A stretch of 5,909 nucleotides of DNA from DASQDN01 sp035630195 (GTDB lineage: Bacteria; Acidobacteriota; Terriglobia; Bryobacterales; Bryobacteraceae), in contig DASQLD010000016.1 in assembly GCA_035630195.1 (NCBI GenBank), positions 1-5,909 on the forward strand, in the 5' to 3' direction. Within the stretch, counting starts at the first letter, position 1, and every line of letters starts with the position of its first letter. A model generated the notes under the pieces. That model did no database searches, was not told the DNA's origin, and worked only from the letters and a program-made list of their open reading frames with translations. The position numbers were made by a program, and so were the translations under genes. Below, piece after piece: positions 1-5,714 of this stretch.

Positions 1-123
1 GGGTCGGAATCGTGCCACGTGAGTGTGGAGGTCGCGCGATAGCTGTTAGGCATCGGCGTCAACACGCCCGGTGAGTGCATAGAGGTGTGATTTGGGCGAG
101 ACACTCCGCAATCTCAGGTGCCG

Positions 124-288
124 ATGAGGCCAAATAAAAGAGCCGCCCGTCGGAGGATCGACGGCTTGCAGGAATCCATCGCCGTGTTGGCAGTCGAGCG
201 CGCAGTACAGACGGAGACAAGCCGCACGCTTGTGTTGTCCATATTAGCCGTTGAGGCTAAACATTGGAATCTTCAGATAGTACTTTAA
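124..288 (+). CDS. Possible small protein of unknown function, 54 aa
   Basis: I do not recognise this ORF. It starts at ATG 124 and ends at TAA 286-288; the frame is open from 91, and GTG 118 is an alternative start. The translation has a strongly basic N-terminus (residues 2-11, six Arg and one Lys), followed by a mostly helical, hydrophobic-rich stretch (roughly residues 14-54) ending in LQIVL. An AGG at 116-118 sits 5 nt before the ATG, which is a weak ribosome binding site. The stop lies 93 nt before the response regulator start, so a leader peptide or small upstream cistron is conceivable. Against it, a terminator-like hairpin for the opposite strand lies inside the ORF, and an open frame of this length can occur by chance. 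Confidence 0.27.
   Translation: MRPNKRAARRRIDGLQESIAVLAVERAVQTETSRTLVLSILAVEAKHWNLQIVL
132..166 (-). terminator. Candidate intrinsic terminator facing left, orphan
   Basis: Read on the minus strand, AGCCG (plus 162-166) pairs with CGGCT (plus 141-145). Alternatively CCGTCG/CGACGG (147-152 with 159-164, 6-nt loop) forms the stem. Either way the hairpin is followed directly by TTTTATTT (plus 132-139), the classic GC-stem plus U-tract arrangement. No minus-strand gene ends here: nothing credible is encoded on that strand between 167 and 380. It could end an unannotated small RNA or antisense transcript, or be a remnant. It overlaps the possible ORF 124-288, and both may not be real. Confidence 0.35.
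244..260. promoter_or_regulatory. Perfect inverted repeat TTAGCC-N5-GGCTAA, operator or hairpin candidate
   Basis: TTAGCC (244-249) and GGCTAA (255-260) are perfect reverse complements separated by GTTGA, giving a 17-bp dyad 121 bp upstream of the response regulator start. There is no T-tract on either strand, so a terminator is unlikely. The size and symmetry suit a dimeric helix-turn-helix protein, possibly the adjacent LuxR-type regulator acting on its own gene. That link is inference from position only. In RNA it would be a stable 6-bp hairpin with a 5-nt loop. Confidence 0.3.
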
Positions 289-381
289 GACGCAACGTAC
301 CGTTTGCCGTAATGGATGTTACGAATTCGCACGGCTGGAATCTAAATCGTGGCATGTTCAGGGCGTCGAGAGGTACCGATC

Positions 382-1077
382 ATGATCATGAGTTCCGGCG
401 AGCATTTGCAACGAGCGGGAGAGATCACCAGCAGAGTGTCTGGGGAGCAGCTTATTCGCGTTGTTCTAGCAGACGGACACCCCATTGTTCGTTACGGGCT
501 CCGCGAGGTGCTGACGTTGAAAGCGGATTTCGAAGTAGTTGGAGAGGCTTCGAATGCGCAGGAGGTCGCACGGGTGGTCGATGAAACCCGACCCGATATC
601 CTGATCGTCGATGTTCGAATGGTCGATCTCTCCAGGCTCCAGGCTTTACGAGGGGCAGGCATTAAGACCGAAGTTGTCATCTTGGCAACCTCCGAAGACA
701 GCAACGAGGTTTTCAAGGCACTTAAGGCCGGTTGCTCGGGCGTAGTTATGAAGAATACCGCGTCGGATATTATTGTGGAAATCGTCCGGCGCGTTCATAT
801 ACGCAAGGTCCTTGGCCTGTCTACCGTAGACGGCGATATGGACAAAACCGGTGGTCAAGCGATCGCAACCAAACGAGAACGCGAGGTTGTCGCTTTGCTA
901 GCTCAGGGGTATAAATACAATGAAATCGCTAATACGTTGGTCATCAGCCCGCGAACGGTCAGAAACCATCTCCAAAGTATTTATGGGAAGTATGGGGTTT
1001 CCGGTCGTCTCGAATTGATAGCCTACGCGCTCTACGAAGGTCTACACCGCTTGGATAGCGAACAACAACAGCACTGA
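382..1077 (+). CDS. NarL/FixJ-family response regulator, LuxR-type HTH, divergent receiver
   Basis: A cytoplasmic two-component transcription regulator of 231 aa. ATG 382 is chosen because GAGAGGT (368-374) sits 7 nt upstream. A GTG start at 349 would add 11 residues without an equally good ribosome binding site, and ATG 388 is also in frame. After about 24 N-terminal residues, a receiver domain runs from IRVVLADGHP (residue 25) to about residue 140. The predicted phospho-acceptor is Asp77 in ILIVDVRM, and the conserved Lys is Lys124 in GVVMKN. A linker of about 20 residues leads to a LuxR-type HTH (about 163-222), with KREREVVALLAQG and recognition helix SPRTVRNHLQSIYGKYGV. The receiver is degenerate: the usual acidic pair reads ADGH (one Asp), the MPGxxG motif after the Asp is missing, and the switch Thr position reads Ala102 followed by Thr103. 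No kinase is visible in the window, so its signal is unknown. The family call is sure; phosphorylation dependence is doubtful. Confidence 0.93.
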   Translation: MIMSSGEHLQRAGEITSRVSGEQLIRVVLADGHPIVRYGLREVLTLKADFEVVGEASNAQEVARVVDETRPDILIVDVRMVDLSRLQALRGAGIKTEVVILATSEDSNEVFKALKAGCSGVVMKNTASDIIVEIVRRVHIRKVLGLSTVDGDMDKTGGQAIATKREREVVALLAQGYKYNEIANTLVISPRTVRNHLQSIYGKYGVSGRLELIAYALYEGLHRLDSEQQQH

Positions 1078-1106
1078 CGGCTATAAGGGGTAAGTCGATT
1101 ATCTCT

Positions 1107-1135
1107 GCCGATCACCTTGGACCGAGATCATCGGC
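1107..1135 (+). terminator. Weak hairpin after the response regulator
   Basis: GCCGAT (1107-1112) is complementary to ATCGGC (1130-1135), with a 17-nt loop, starting 29 nt after the regulator stop codon. It could be a 3'-end structure of the regulator mRNA. No T-run follows (the next bases are CCGAGGGCTC), so it is not a canonical intrinsic terminator. Confidence 0.25.
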
Positions 1136-1224
1136 CCGAGGGCTCACATGTAATGTTTCAACCCCGCCCAGCGCTAAGTTGTTTTACAGCGCATCTAGCC
1201 GCGGAATTCAAGTCATTCAGCGGA

Positions 1225-1257
1225 CGAGCACGGTTTGGCTCGCACAAGTAGTACTTG
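1225..1257. repeat. Two adjacent short inverted repeats, including palindrome CAAGTA-G-TACTTG
   Basis: CGAGC (1225-1229) pairs with GCTCG (1238-1242). Immediately after, CAAGTA (1245-1250) and TACTTG (1252-1257) form a perfect 13-bp palindrome around one central G. The palindrome is compact enough to be a protein-binding dyad. Its right arm also overlaps the stem of the T-run hairpin at 1254-1285, so the two structures would compete in RNA. No function can be assigned. Confidence 0.3.
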
Positions 1258-1285
1258 GCTGCATGTAGTCCCAAGAGGTTTTTTT
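1254..1285 (+). terminator. Candidate intrinsic terminator with a 7-T run
   Basis: CTTGG (1254-1258) pairs with CCAAG (1271-1275). Inside it CTG (1259-1261) can pair with TAG (1266-1268) around a CATG loop, leaving a 2-nt bulge. Three bases later comes TTTTTTT (1279-1285). This is the best rightward terminator candidate after the response regulator, about 177 nt beyond its stop. It would also separate the regulator transcript from the small ORF at 1390. The stem is short and only partly GC, so efficiency is uncertain. Confidence 0.4.
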
Positions 1286-1389
1286 AGCCGTTTCGTCCGA
1301 ACTCTTTGTAAGTAACTTAGCGTCCCACGCAAGCCCACGATCGCCATCGTGGCCTGACGCTCTAGTTTCAGTGAAAGAGAGTGGCACCC

Positions 1390-1542
1390 GTGCAGCCTCA
1401 TGAACCGCTGGACCCACAAATCGCCGCGCTGATCGACGCTTATCAGAGCAAACAGATAACGCCCCGTGAATTCCGTGAGGTTATTTACTTGCTCAGACAA
1501 AGGATTGCAATCGATGAAAAAACTGCGCGGTCAAGCAGGTGA
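1390..1542 (+). CDS. Small SHOCT-like helical protein, 50 aa
   Basis: This short ORF starts at GTG 1390, with AAAGAGAG at 1374-1381 lying 8 nt upstream as a plausible ribosome binding site, and stops at TGA 1540-1542. An in-frame GTG at 1381 is the only other start. The translation reads as two amphipathic helices: residues 10-20 (QIAALIDAYQS) and residues 25-39 (PREFREVIYLLRQRI), joined by KQIT. The turn I-T-x-x-E-F followed by a hydrophobic LL helix resembles the SHOCT module (short C-terminal oligomerisation domain), which typically reads G-I-T-E-E-E-F-E. A basic tail (KTARSSR) ends it. Nearby structures suggest it is transcribed separately from the upstream regulator. A minus-strand frame over the same DNA (1213-1500) is less protein-like. 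Function is unknown; the SHOCT resemblance is judged by eye. Confidence 0.5.
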   Translation: MQPHEPLDPQIAALIDAYQSKQITPREFREVIYLLRQRIAIDEKTARSSR

Positions 1543-1691
1543 CGGCCAGTTGCATCCTCACAAGCGGCGCGACGAGGTCGTCCGCTGCCGCAGCAGTGGG
1601 ACCGTAAGCATGAATCGATCAGAACCGGCAACGGCCACTCATTCCCCCAAGCATGACGACGGTGTCAGCACTAATCGTCGGAGTGACAGCA

Positions 1692-1772
1692 ATGACGGCT
1701 ATGACGGGTCCCGCCTTCTCTATTTACTCTTTACTTTTTTATAAAGGGAATACAGCCGTCATACCCCGTCAT
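1692..1772. repeat. Composite inverted repeat of ATGACGG units
   Basis: The left arm is a 9-bp tandem duplication, ATGACGGCT then ATGACGGGT (1692-1709). The right arm holds CCGTCATA (1756-1763) and CCGTCAT (1766-1772). They nest perfectly: TATGACGG (1700-1707) with 1756-1763, and ATGACGG (1692-1698) with 1766-1772, separated only by a 1-nt versus 2-nt interior gap. That gives 15 paired bases around a 48-nt loop containing an AT-rich, pyrimidine-rich stretch (TTTACTTTTTTATAAAGG). It could be a tiny mobile-element remnant, a cruciform-forming site or an RNA stem. No flanking target-site duplication was evident. Confidence 0.5.
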
Positions 1773-1884
1773 CCATCATTTGAGATACCCGTCTTCGATC
1801 CGAACGAAGTCGGAGCAAGCTTCTATCGGGCGCTTAGGTGTTTTGCCTTAGTCGGAAGCCGCCCTTCAATGCCGATGAGCGTTT

Positions 1885-2085
1885 ATGAAAAGCGCCGGTC
1901 AGATTCTTGAAGGTATCATTCTGGTATGGTGGCCGACGGTCTTGCGGTCCTTGGCACAAGACGAAGAAATCGACGGTGGTGGGACAAAACCCTCCGGCGA
2001 AGGCTACAAATCACCTGTGCAGATGTCACAGTCGAGTAGCTCGACGGCGACGGTTGGGCCAAATGTGAGTTCAGACAAATGTTAG
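1885..2085 (+). CDS. Doubtful small ORF, 66 aa, overlaps the next ORF
   Basis: I do not recognise it. ATG 1885 is the only start, because an in-frame TGA lies at 1876-1878. Upstream there is only a weak GAG. The N-terminus is hydrophobic and contains VWWPTVL (residues 14-20). It is followed by an acidic patch (QDEEID) and a polar, Ser-rich tail (SQSSSSTAT) that looks disordered. Its stop (TAG 2083-2085) overlaps the ATG at 2079 of the next ORF, an arrangement seen in translationally coupled pairs. Coding status is uncertain. Confidence 0.18.
   Translation: MKSAGQILEGIILVWWPTVLRSLAQDEEIDGGGTKPSGEGYKSPVQMSQSSSSTATVGPNVSSDKC
2031..2045. repeat. Perfect 15-bp dyad GTCGAG-TAG-CTCGAC
   Basis: GTCGAG (2031-2036) and CTCGAC (2040-2045) are perfect reverse complements around TAG. 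It lies 34 bp before the ATG at 2079. No T-run follows on either strand, so it is a protein-binding dyad or a tight RNA hairpin rather than a terminator. Confidence 0.3.
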
Positions 2086-2507
2086 CCAATGCGAAGGACA
2101 CGCCGGACATAGAGGAACTAGCGGGTATGTTGACACGCGGCGAGTTTCCCGAGAACTACGATCACATCATCAGGAATATCTCAGACGAAGATCTTGAACG
2201 GCTATGGCGTCTCGTCCCGGTGCCCCGATCCAAAAACGAGGGATTTCGGGGCGAGGCGCACAGCTTAACTGCAGTCCCTCTGCAGATCACGATTGATAAG
2301 TCACCTTTGGCCAAGCGAATTGTACTTGGCCGCTCCCGAGTGTTGGTAGCTGTCGGAAGCGGATCGAGAGCTGCTTCCAACACGACCCGCCGTCGATCTC
2401 GGCACCAGGTCGGCATCGCAGGAGTCGCTCCCCGTCAGAACAGGAGTTTGAGCGCAACTTGGAACTGCCTCGCCTCGAACGCATTGTTTATCTGTCCAAA
2501 GCTTTGA
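2079..2507 (+). CDS. Doubtful ORF, 142 aa, convergent overlap with the receptor gene
   Basis: I do not recognise it. The first 50 or so residues look protein-like, with acidic amphipathic helices (PDIEELAGML, ISDEDLERLWRLVP). From about residue 60 onward the translation becomes Arg- and Ser-rich and looks out of frame. The last 73 bp run antisense over the 3' end of the receptor gene. The start overlaps the stop of the previous weak ORF. There is no clear ribosome binding site before ATG 2079. A GC-rich hairpin (2222-2252) and another dyad (2340-2383) fall within it. Possible readings are a real short protein with a frameshifted tail, a gene fragment, or chance. Confidence 0.27.
   Translation: MLANAKDTPDIEELAGMLTRGEFPENYDHIIRNISDEDLERLWRLVPVPRSKNEGFRGEAHSLTAVPLQITIDKSPLAKRIVLGRSRVLVAVGSGSRAASNTTRRRSRHQVGIAGVAPRQNRSLSATWNCLASNALFICPKL
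2222..2252. repeat. Strong GC-rich hairpin in the convergent intergenic region
   Basis: GCCCCGA (2222-2228) pairs with TCGGGGC (2246-2252) and, inside it, TCC (2229-2231) pairs with GGA (2241-2243). This makes a 10-bp stem with a 2-nt bulge (TT, 2244-2245) and a 9-nt loop. It lies 183 nt downstream of the receptor stop codon. It lacks a terminal T-run in both directions, so it may block exonucleases or fold the 3' UTR of the leftward receptor transcript rather than end transcription. Confidence 0.45.
2340..2383 (-). terminator. Hairpin just downstream of the receptor gene
   Basis: GTGTTGG (2340-2346) and CCAACAC (2377-2383) form a 7-bp stem. AGCT (2348-2351) with AGCT (2369-2372) can pair inside it. 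A competing stem uses GGAAGC (2355-2360) with GCTTCC (2373-2378). It begins 51 nt beyond the receptor stop on the minus strand, a sensible place for a terminator. No U-tract follows (the next minus-strand bases are TCGGGAGCGG), so it may be a stability hairpin instead. Confidence 0.33.
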
Positions 2508-5500
2508 CTGGAGATATTCCCATTCGGCACGTTGAAGTTCGTTCGGTTCAAGGCGTTGAACGCTTCCCCGCGCAACTGCATGCGCACGCGCTCGTGAACA
2601 GAAAACGTCTTGTATAGACCCAAATCTAGCTGGAAGAATCCCGGACCGATGACGTTATTCCGGCCGGAGTTGCCGAAAGGCTGAGTCGGCGATGGGAGTG
2701 ACACCAACGACCTGTCGAGATAGTTTAAGCGGGAGCGCTGTCCGTCTGGAACCTTCGGATCGCCGCTGACGTTGGGCCGATACTGATTGCGGCCGAAGAC
2801 GGTGATCACGGGCGAGACCTCATTCGCGAGGCTTGGCTGATAGACGAGGGTGATAGGTGCACCGCTGCGTAGATTGTTAATCGCCGTGATCTGCCATCCT
2901 CCGAGAATCAAGTCTGTAGGTCGGCTTGAAGCGGTTCCGAAGCGTCGGCCGCGGCCGAAGGGAACGTCCCAAACGACACTGGTCACGTTCACAAACTTGC
3001 GATGATAAGCTGACAAGCCGCGGTCAGCATTCAGGTCAAAGATATTTTGAACACTCGGCACATCGTTCCCTGGGCCGCCGTCGAGCGGCTGGCTTCCGTT
3101 ATCGATCGTCTTCGACCACGTGAACGAGTTCAGGAAGTACAATCCGGCAGATGGGCGCCGCTCAAGCTTTACCTGAAGGCCGTGGTAGTTCGAGAACCCC
3201 CAGGGCATGAGGCCAACCACTGAACCAAAGATGGGATTCCGCCGGCGAAATTGCGAGGGTAGCGCCTGCCCCGGCGCGTTGGGGAATGCCTGATTCAAGT
3301 CATTGATCAGCACAAGATTGTTAGCTTCATTGCCGACGTAAGCAACATCGAGCAACAGATTCTCGATCACCCGATGCTGGATCGAGAAAAACCAGCTCTG
3401 TACTTCGCCGGAGGGCGATTGGCGCGGCATGTATTGCACTACGGCTTGGCGCGGGTCGTAGCCGGTTGTGCTGACGAAGGAAGCTGGGTAGCCCTGCTGC
3501 GTAAGCCGGAAAGTCGGCAGCCGAGGATCATTCAGCGCGCTTGCGAGGATCGCAAAGGGTGCATTCATGGTTAGGTAGCTGCTACCCACACGGTTCCAAT
3601 GAACATAACTCAGGCCGTAGCCGGTGCGGATTACGGTTTCTGGTGCAAGAGACCACGCTAGGCCGATGCGCGGGCCGAAATTGTTCCGGTCAGGGTTGAC
3701 GAGTGCTCGGTCAGTCACGCCGCCATCGCTGGCGACTTCAATCGTGTTCGATTCGGGGTTCCAGTTGCTTAGCCGGTTGTCACGCTCGAAGATCGGTGAT
3801 CCGTACTCGTAGCGTAAGCCGAGATTCAACGTTAGGTTGTCTAGGACCCTCCAATCGTCCTGAAGGTACATGAATTGGAGATTCTGGCGAAGATTGGCGA
3901 CAGCCGGGCTTGCTAGTACATAGGCCGCTCGCGTGCCCAACAGGAAATCCGCCAAGCTGTACAGCGGGGCCTGCTCCGACCGGAAGGTTGAAAGGCCAGT
4001 CGCACTGAACAGTCCCTGGTAGGCATCCACTCCGTAAACCGGGTGAATGTCTTGCTGAGCCACATGTATGCGCTGATACTCGTATCCGCTTTTCAAGGAA
4101 TGGCGGCCAACAATCAGCGCATGATTGATCTTTGGATTCCAAACAGTGGGGTGCTGATACTGAGGATTCGTGAACTGTCGACCGAGGGCGGAGAACCCGA
4201 CTAGCCCTTGATAGCTGATTCCTCCCGTGTACTGTGGATCGGTCGGTAGGCCGGGAATACCGAACAGCTCCTGCATGCTCGGTCCGCCTGACAGCACTGG
4301 CCTTTTGCCAGCACTGGATCGCGAGAAGCCCATTCGGCCCTCAAGAATGGAGTTGGCCGCAATCGTCCACGTGAGGCCGACGGTGCCTTGCAGGATCGGA
4401 ATCTCCGTGAAGCCATTAGCGTCGCCACCGGCCAGCCCAGGAATCGTGCCTGGATCGAAGATGTCGGCGCGGCTTTGGCTGTACCGAAGAAAGCTCCGCA
4501 ATTTTTCGCCGAAGATGTGATCGAGTTTAGCGTCACCCTTATCGCGATAGTCCGTAACTCGGACCAGCGTCTGGTAATTATTCGCGAGATTGTTGTTGGT
4601 TATCGGCGGAAGCGCATCCAGAACCTGTCGTGCAAACGGGTTGATCGCGTTCGCCGGGATCACGCCGTTCGTGTAGACCTGCTGGCGTAAGATGTCCACC
4701 ACAGGCACACCCAAAATGCCCTGCCGCTGCTGCGCGTTCGGAAGCGTGGCGAACCGGACCGACGAACTCACCTGCCGGAAGCCCTCGTAATCACTAAAGA
4801 AGAACGAGCGGTCGCGCAGAATTGGCCCACCGACGCTCGCCCCGAACTGATTCCGGTTCATCTTCGGCTTATCTGCCGAAGCGAAGAAGCCGCCGGCGTT
4901 TAGCGTAGTATTGCGAAGAAATTCCCAGGCGCTGCCGTGGAACGCATTCGTGCCACTACGCATGGCGACGTTGACGGTTGCGCCTCCCGAGCGGCCGTAC
5001 TCCGCGCTGGTGTTGTTTGTGATCACCCTGAATTCTGCCACTGCGTCGGGCGACAGCTGGACTACTTGGTTTGAGAAACCCTGATTGGAAGTGCCGTAGT
5101 AATTGTTGTCCAGGCCATCGAGCAAGTAGTTGTTAAAAACGCTGCGCAGGCCGTTGGCAATGAAGGAACCCTCGCGAGAGTCGGCGTCCTGGCCAGCGCT
5201 GGGACTTGGGACGGTACCGGGAGCGAGATACACCAGTTGTGAATACGTCCGACCGTTCAGCGGTAGCTCAACGATTTGTTTAGTGGTCACCACCTGCCCG
5301 CGACTGGACGAGTCCGCCTCAACAAGACGCACCTCGGAGGTAACCTCGACGGCCGTTTCGATGGTTGCCAGTCGCAGCTCAAAGTCAACGCGCTGGCGAG
5401 CGCTGACAGTCGCCGCAAATTCCGCTGAGGATGTGGCGCGGAACCCTGGAGCTTCGACATTGACGACATACCGGCCGATGGGCACGTTCACAAACTGGTA

Positions 5501-5704
5501 AGCCCCATCAGTGCTGGTGCGGAGGGTCTGAGTAAAATCTGTCGCGACATTGCGGAGCGTGACGCGCGCCTCGGCAACAATGGCACCAGCTTGGTCGTGG
5601 ACCGTTCCGAGCACTGTCGCAGTCTCGAATTGTCCTAGCGCTCGGACTGCGAGCAGCAGTGCCAGCGCTAGCCCGACGACGTGTCCTGAGGTTCTTCTAG
5701 TCAT
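2435..5704 (-). CDS. Oar-like TonB-dependent receptor with carboxypeptidase-regulatory-like domain
   Basis: A complete outer-membrane receptor of 1089 aa, start ATG at 5704-5702 and stop TGA at 2437-2435. A signal peptide (RR, then LALALLLAV, likely cut after ALG at residue 24) sends it to the periplasm. Residues about 28-112 form a beta-sandwich carboxypeptidase-regulatory-like domain (GTVHDQAGAIVAEARVTL, DGAYQFVNVPIGRY). The plug follows (about 118-250), with ELPLNGRTYSQLVYLAPGT, NNYLLDGLDNN and SAEYGRSGGATVNV. The remainder is a large beta-barrel, including the family-typical LQDDWRVLDNLTLNLGLRY and a C-terminal Phe, which is usual for Bam-assembled proteins. Such receptors are known from Myxococcus Oar and are highly multiplied in Acidobacteriota. 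Substrate cannot be deduced; plant or microbial polymers, or protein export, are guesses. No SusD-like partner or clear TonB box was seen. Upstream (AGCGAGTTCACC) the ribosome binding site is weak. Downstream lie two hairpins. Its promoter region abuts the putative IS110-like element. Confidence 0.95.
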   Translation of the reverse strand: MTRRTSGHVVGLALALLLAVRALGQFETATVLGTVHDQAGAIVAEARVTLRNVATDFTQTLRTSTDGAYQFVNVPIGRYVVNVEAPGFRATSSAEFAATVSARQRVDFELRLATIETAVEVTSEVRLVEADSSSRGQVVTTKQIVELPLNGRTYSQLVYLAPGTVPSPSAGQDADSREGSFIANGLRSVFNNYLLDGLDNNYYGTSNQGFSNQVVQLSPDAVAEFRVITNNTSAEYGRSGGATVNVAMRSGTNAFHGSAWEFLRNTTLNAGGFFASADKPKMNRNQFGASVGGPILRDRSFFFSDYEGFRQVSSSVRFATLPNAQQRQGILGVPVVDILRQQVYTNGVIPANAINPFARQVLDALPPITNNNLANNYQTLVRVTDYRDKGDAKLDHIFGEKLRSFLRYSQSRADIFDPGTIPGLAGGDANGFTEIPILQGTVGLTWTIAANSILEGRMGFSRSSAGKRPVLSGGPSMQELFGIPGLPTDPQYTGGISYQGLVGFSALGRQFTNPQYQHPTVWNPKINHALIVGRHSLKSGYEYQRIHVAQQDIHPVYGVDAYQGLFSATGLSTFRSEQAPLYSLADFLLGTRAAYVLASPAVANLRQNLQFMYLQDDWRVLDNLTLNLGLRYEYGSPIFERDNRLSNWNPESNTIEVASDGGVTDRALVNPDRNNFGPRIGLAWSLAPETVIRTGYGLSYVHWNRVGSSYLTMNAPFAILASALNDPRLPTFRLTQQGYPASFVSTTGYDPRQAVVQYMPRQSPSGEVQSWFFSIQHRVIENLLLDVAYVGNEANNLVLINDLNQAFPNAPGQALPSQFRRRNPIFGSVVGLMPWGFSNYHGLQVKLERRPSAGLYFLNSFTWSKTIDNGSQPLDGGPGNDVPSVQNIFDLNADRGLSAYHRKFVNVTSVVWDVPFGRGRRFGTASSRPTDLILGGWQITAINNLRSGAPITLVYQPSLANEVSPVITVFGRNQYRPNVSGDPKVPDGQRSRLNYLDRSLVSLPSPTQPFGNSGRNNVIGPGFFQLDLGLYKTFSVHERVRMQLRGEAFNALNRTNFNVPNGNISSQSFGQINNAFEARQFQVALKLLF

Positions 5705-5714
5705 GGTGAACTCG

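Larger units (their letters stand above)
1..381. other. Leader region upstream of the response regulator, no confident gene
   Basis: This stretch has no confidently coding sequence. Two reading frames are open from the left window edge and stop at 40-42 (TAG) and 72-74 (TGA). Either could be the tail of a gene entering from outside, but fewer than 25 codons are visible and neither tail is recognisable. The rest holds a possible 54-codon ORF (124-288), a left-facing terminator-like hairpin (132-166), a palindrome (244-260) and the Shine-Dalgarno sequence of the regulator (368-374). A 107-codon frame starting with TTG at 264 runs into the regulator gene and is treated as its out-of-frame shadow. 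No convincing sigma70 promoter was found. The best pair is TTGAGG at 251-256 and GATAGT at 276-281, with a poor 19-bp spacing. Confidence 0.5.
1543..2434. other. Intergenic stretch with weak overlapping ORFs and hairpins
   Basis: No gene here can be called with confidence. Three rightward frames overlap in sequence. The first is 1653-1910 (85 codons), with a hydrophobic N-terminus (SALIVGVTAMTAMTGP) but no ribosome binding site. The other two, 1885-2085 and 2079-2507, are listed separately. The stretch also holds a composite inverted repeat (1692-1772), a compact palindrome (2031-2045), a strong GC-rich hairpin (2222-2252) and a hairpin downstream of the receptor stop (2340-2383). The pattern fits either unrecognised small genes or a decayed gene between two convergent transcripts. 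Confidence 0.5.

Noticed and set aside
381..390. Palindrome CATGATCATG over the regulator start
   Set aside because: Explained by two closely spaced in-frame ATG codons (382 and 388); no reason to see an operator.
264..584. 107-codon frame starting at TTG 264
   Set aside because: It runs out of frame across the start and receiver domain of the response regulator, and its translation is low-complexity and unlike any protein domain.
1213..1500. Minus-strand 95-aa ORF
   Set aside because: It is antisense to the better-supported small ORF 1390-1542 and to the T-run hairpin, and shows no recognisable motif or ribosome binding site. It would be reconsidered if this frame were conserved.
1466..1744. 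92-aa plus-strand ORF
   Set aside because: Polar, basic, shuffled-looking translation that overlaps the SHOCT-like ORF in another frame and ends in the ATGACGG inverted repeat.
2269..2285. CTGCAG repeated with a 5-bp spacer
   Set aside because: Both copies are self-palindromic hexamers; a short restriction-site-like repeat with no other support.
3780..4536. Minus-strand ORFs inside the receptor gene
   Set aside because: Out-of-frame shadows of the receptor coding sequence, rich in Arg, Ser and Pro, with no domain signal.
4227..5501. Plus-strand ORFs antisense to the receptor gene
   Set aside because: Antisense shadows produced by the codon use of the long receptor gene; the protein on the other strand is unambiguous.
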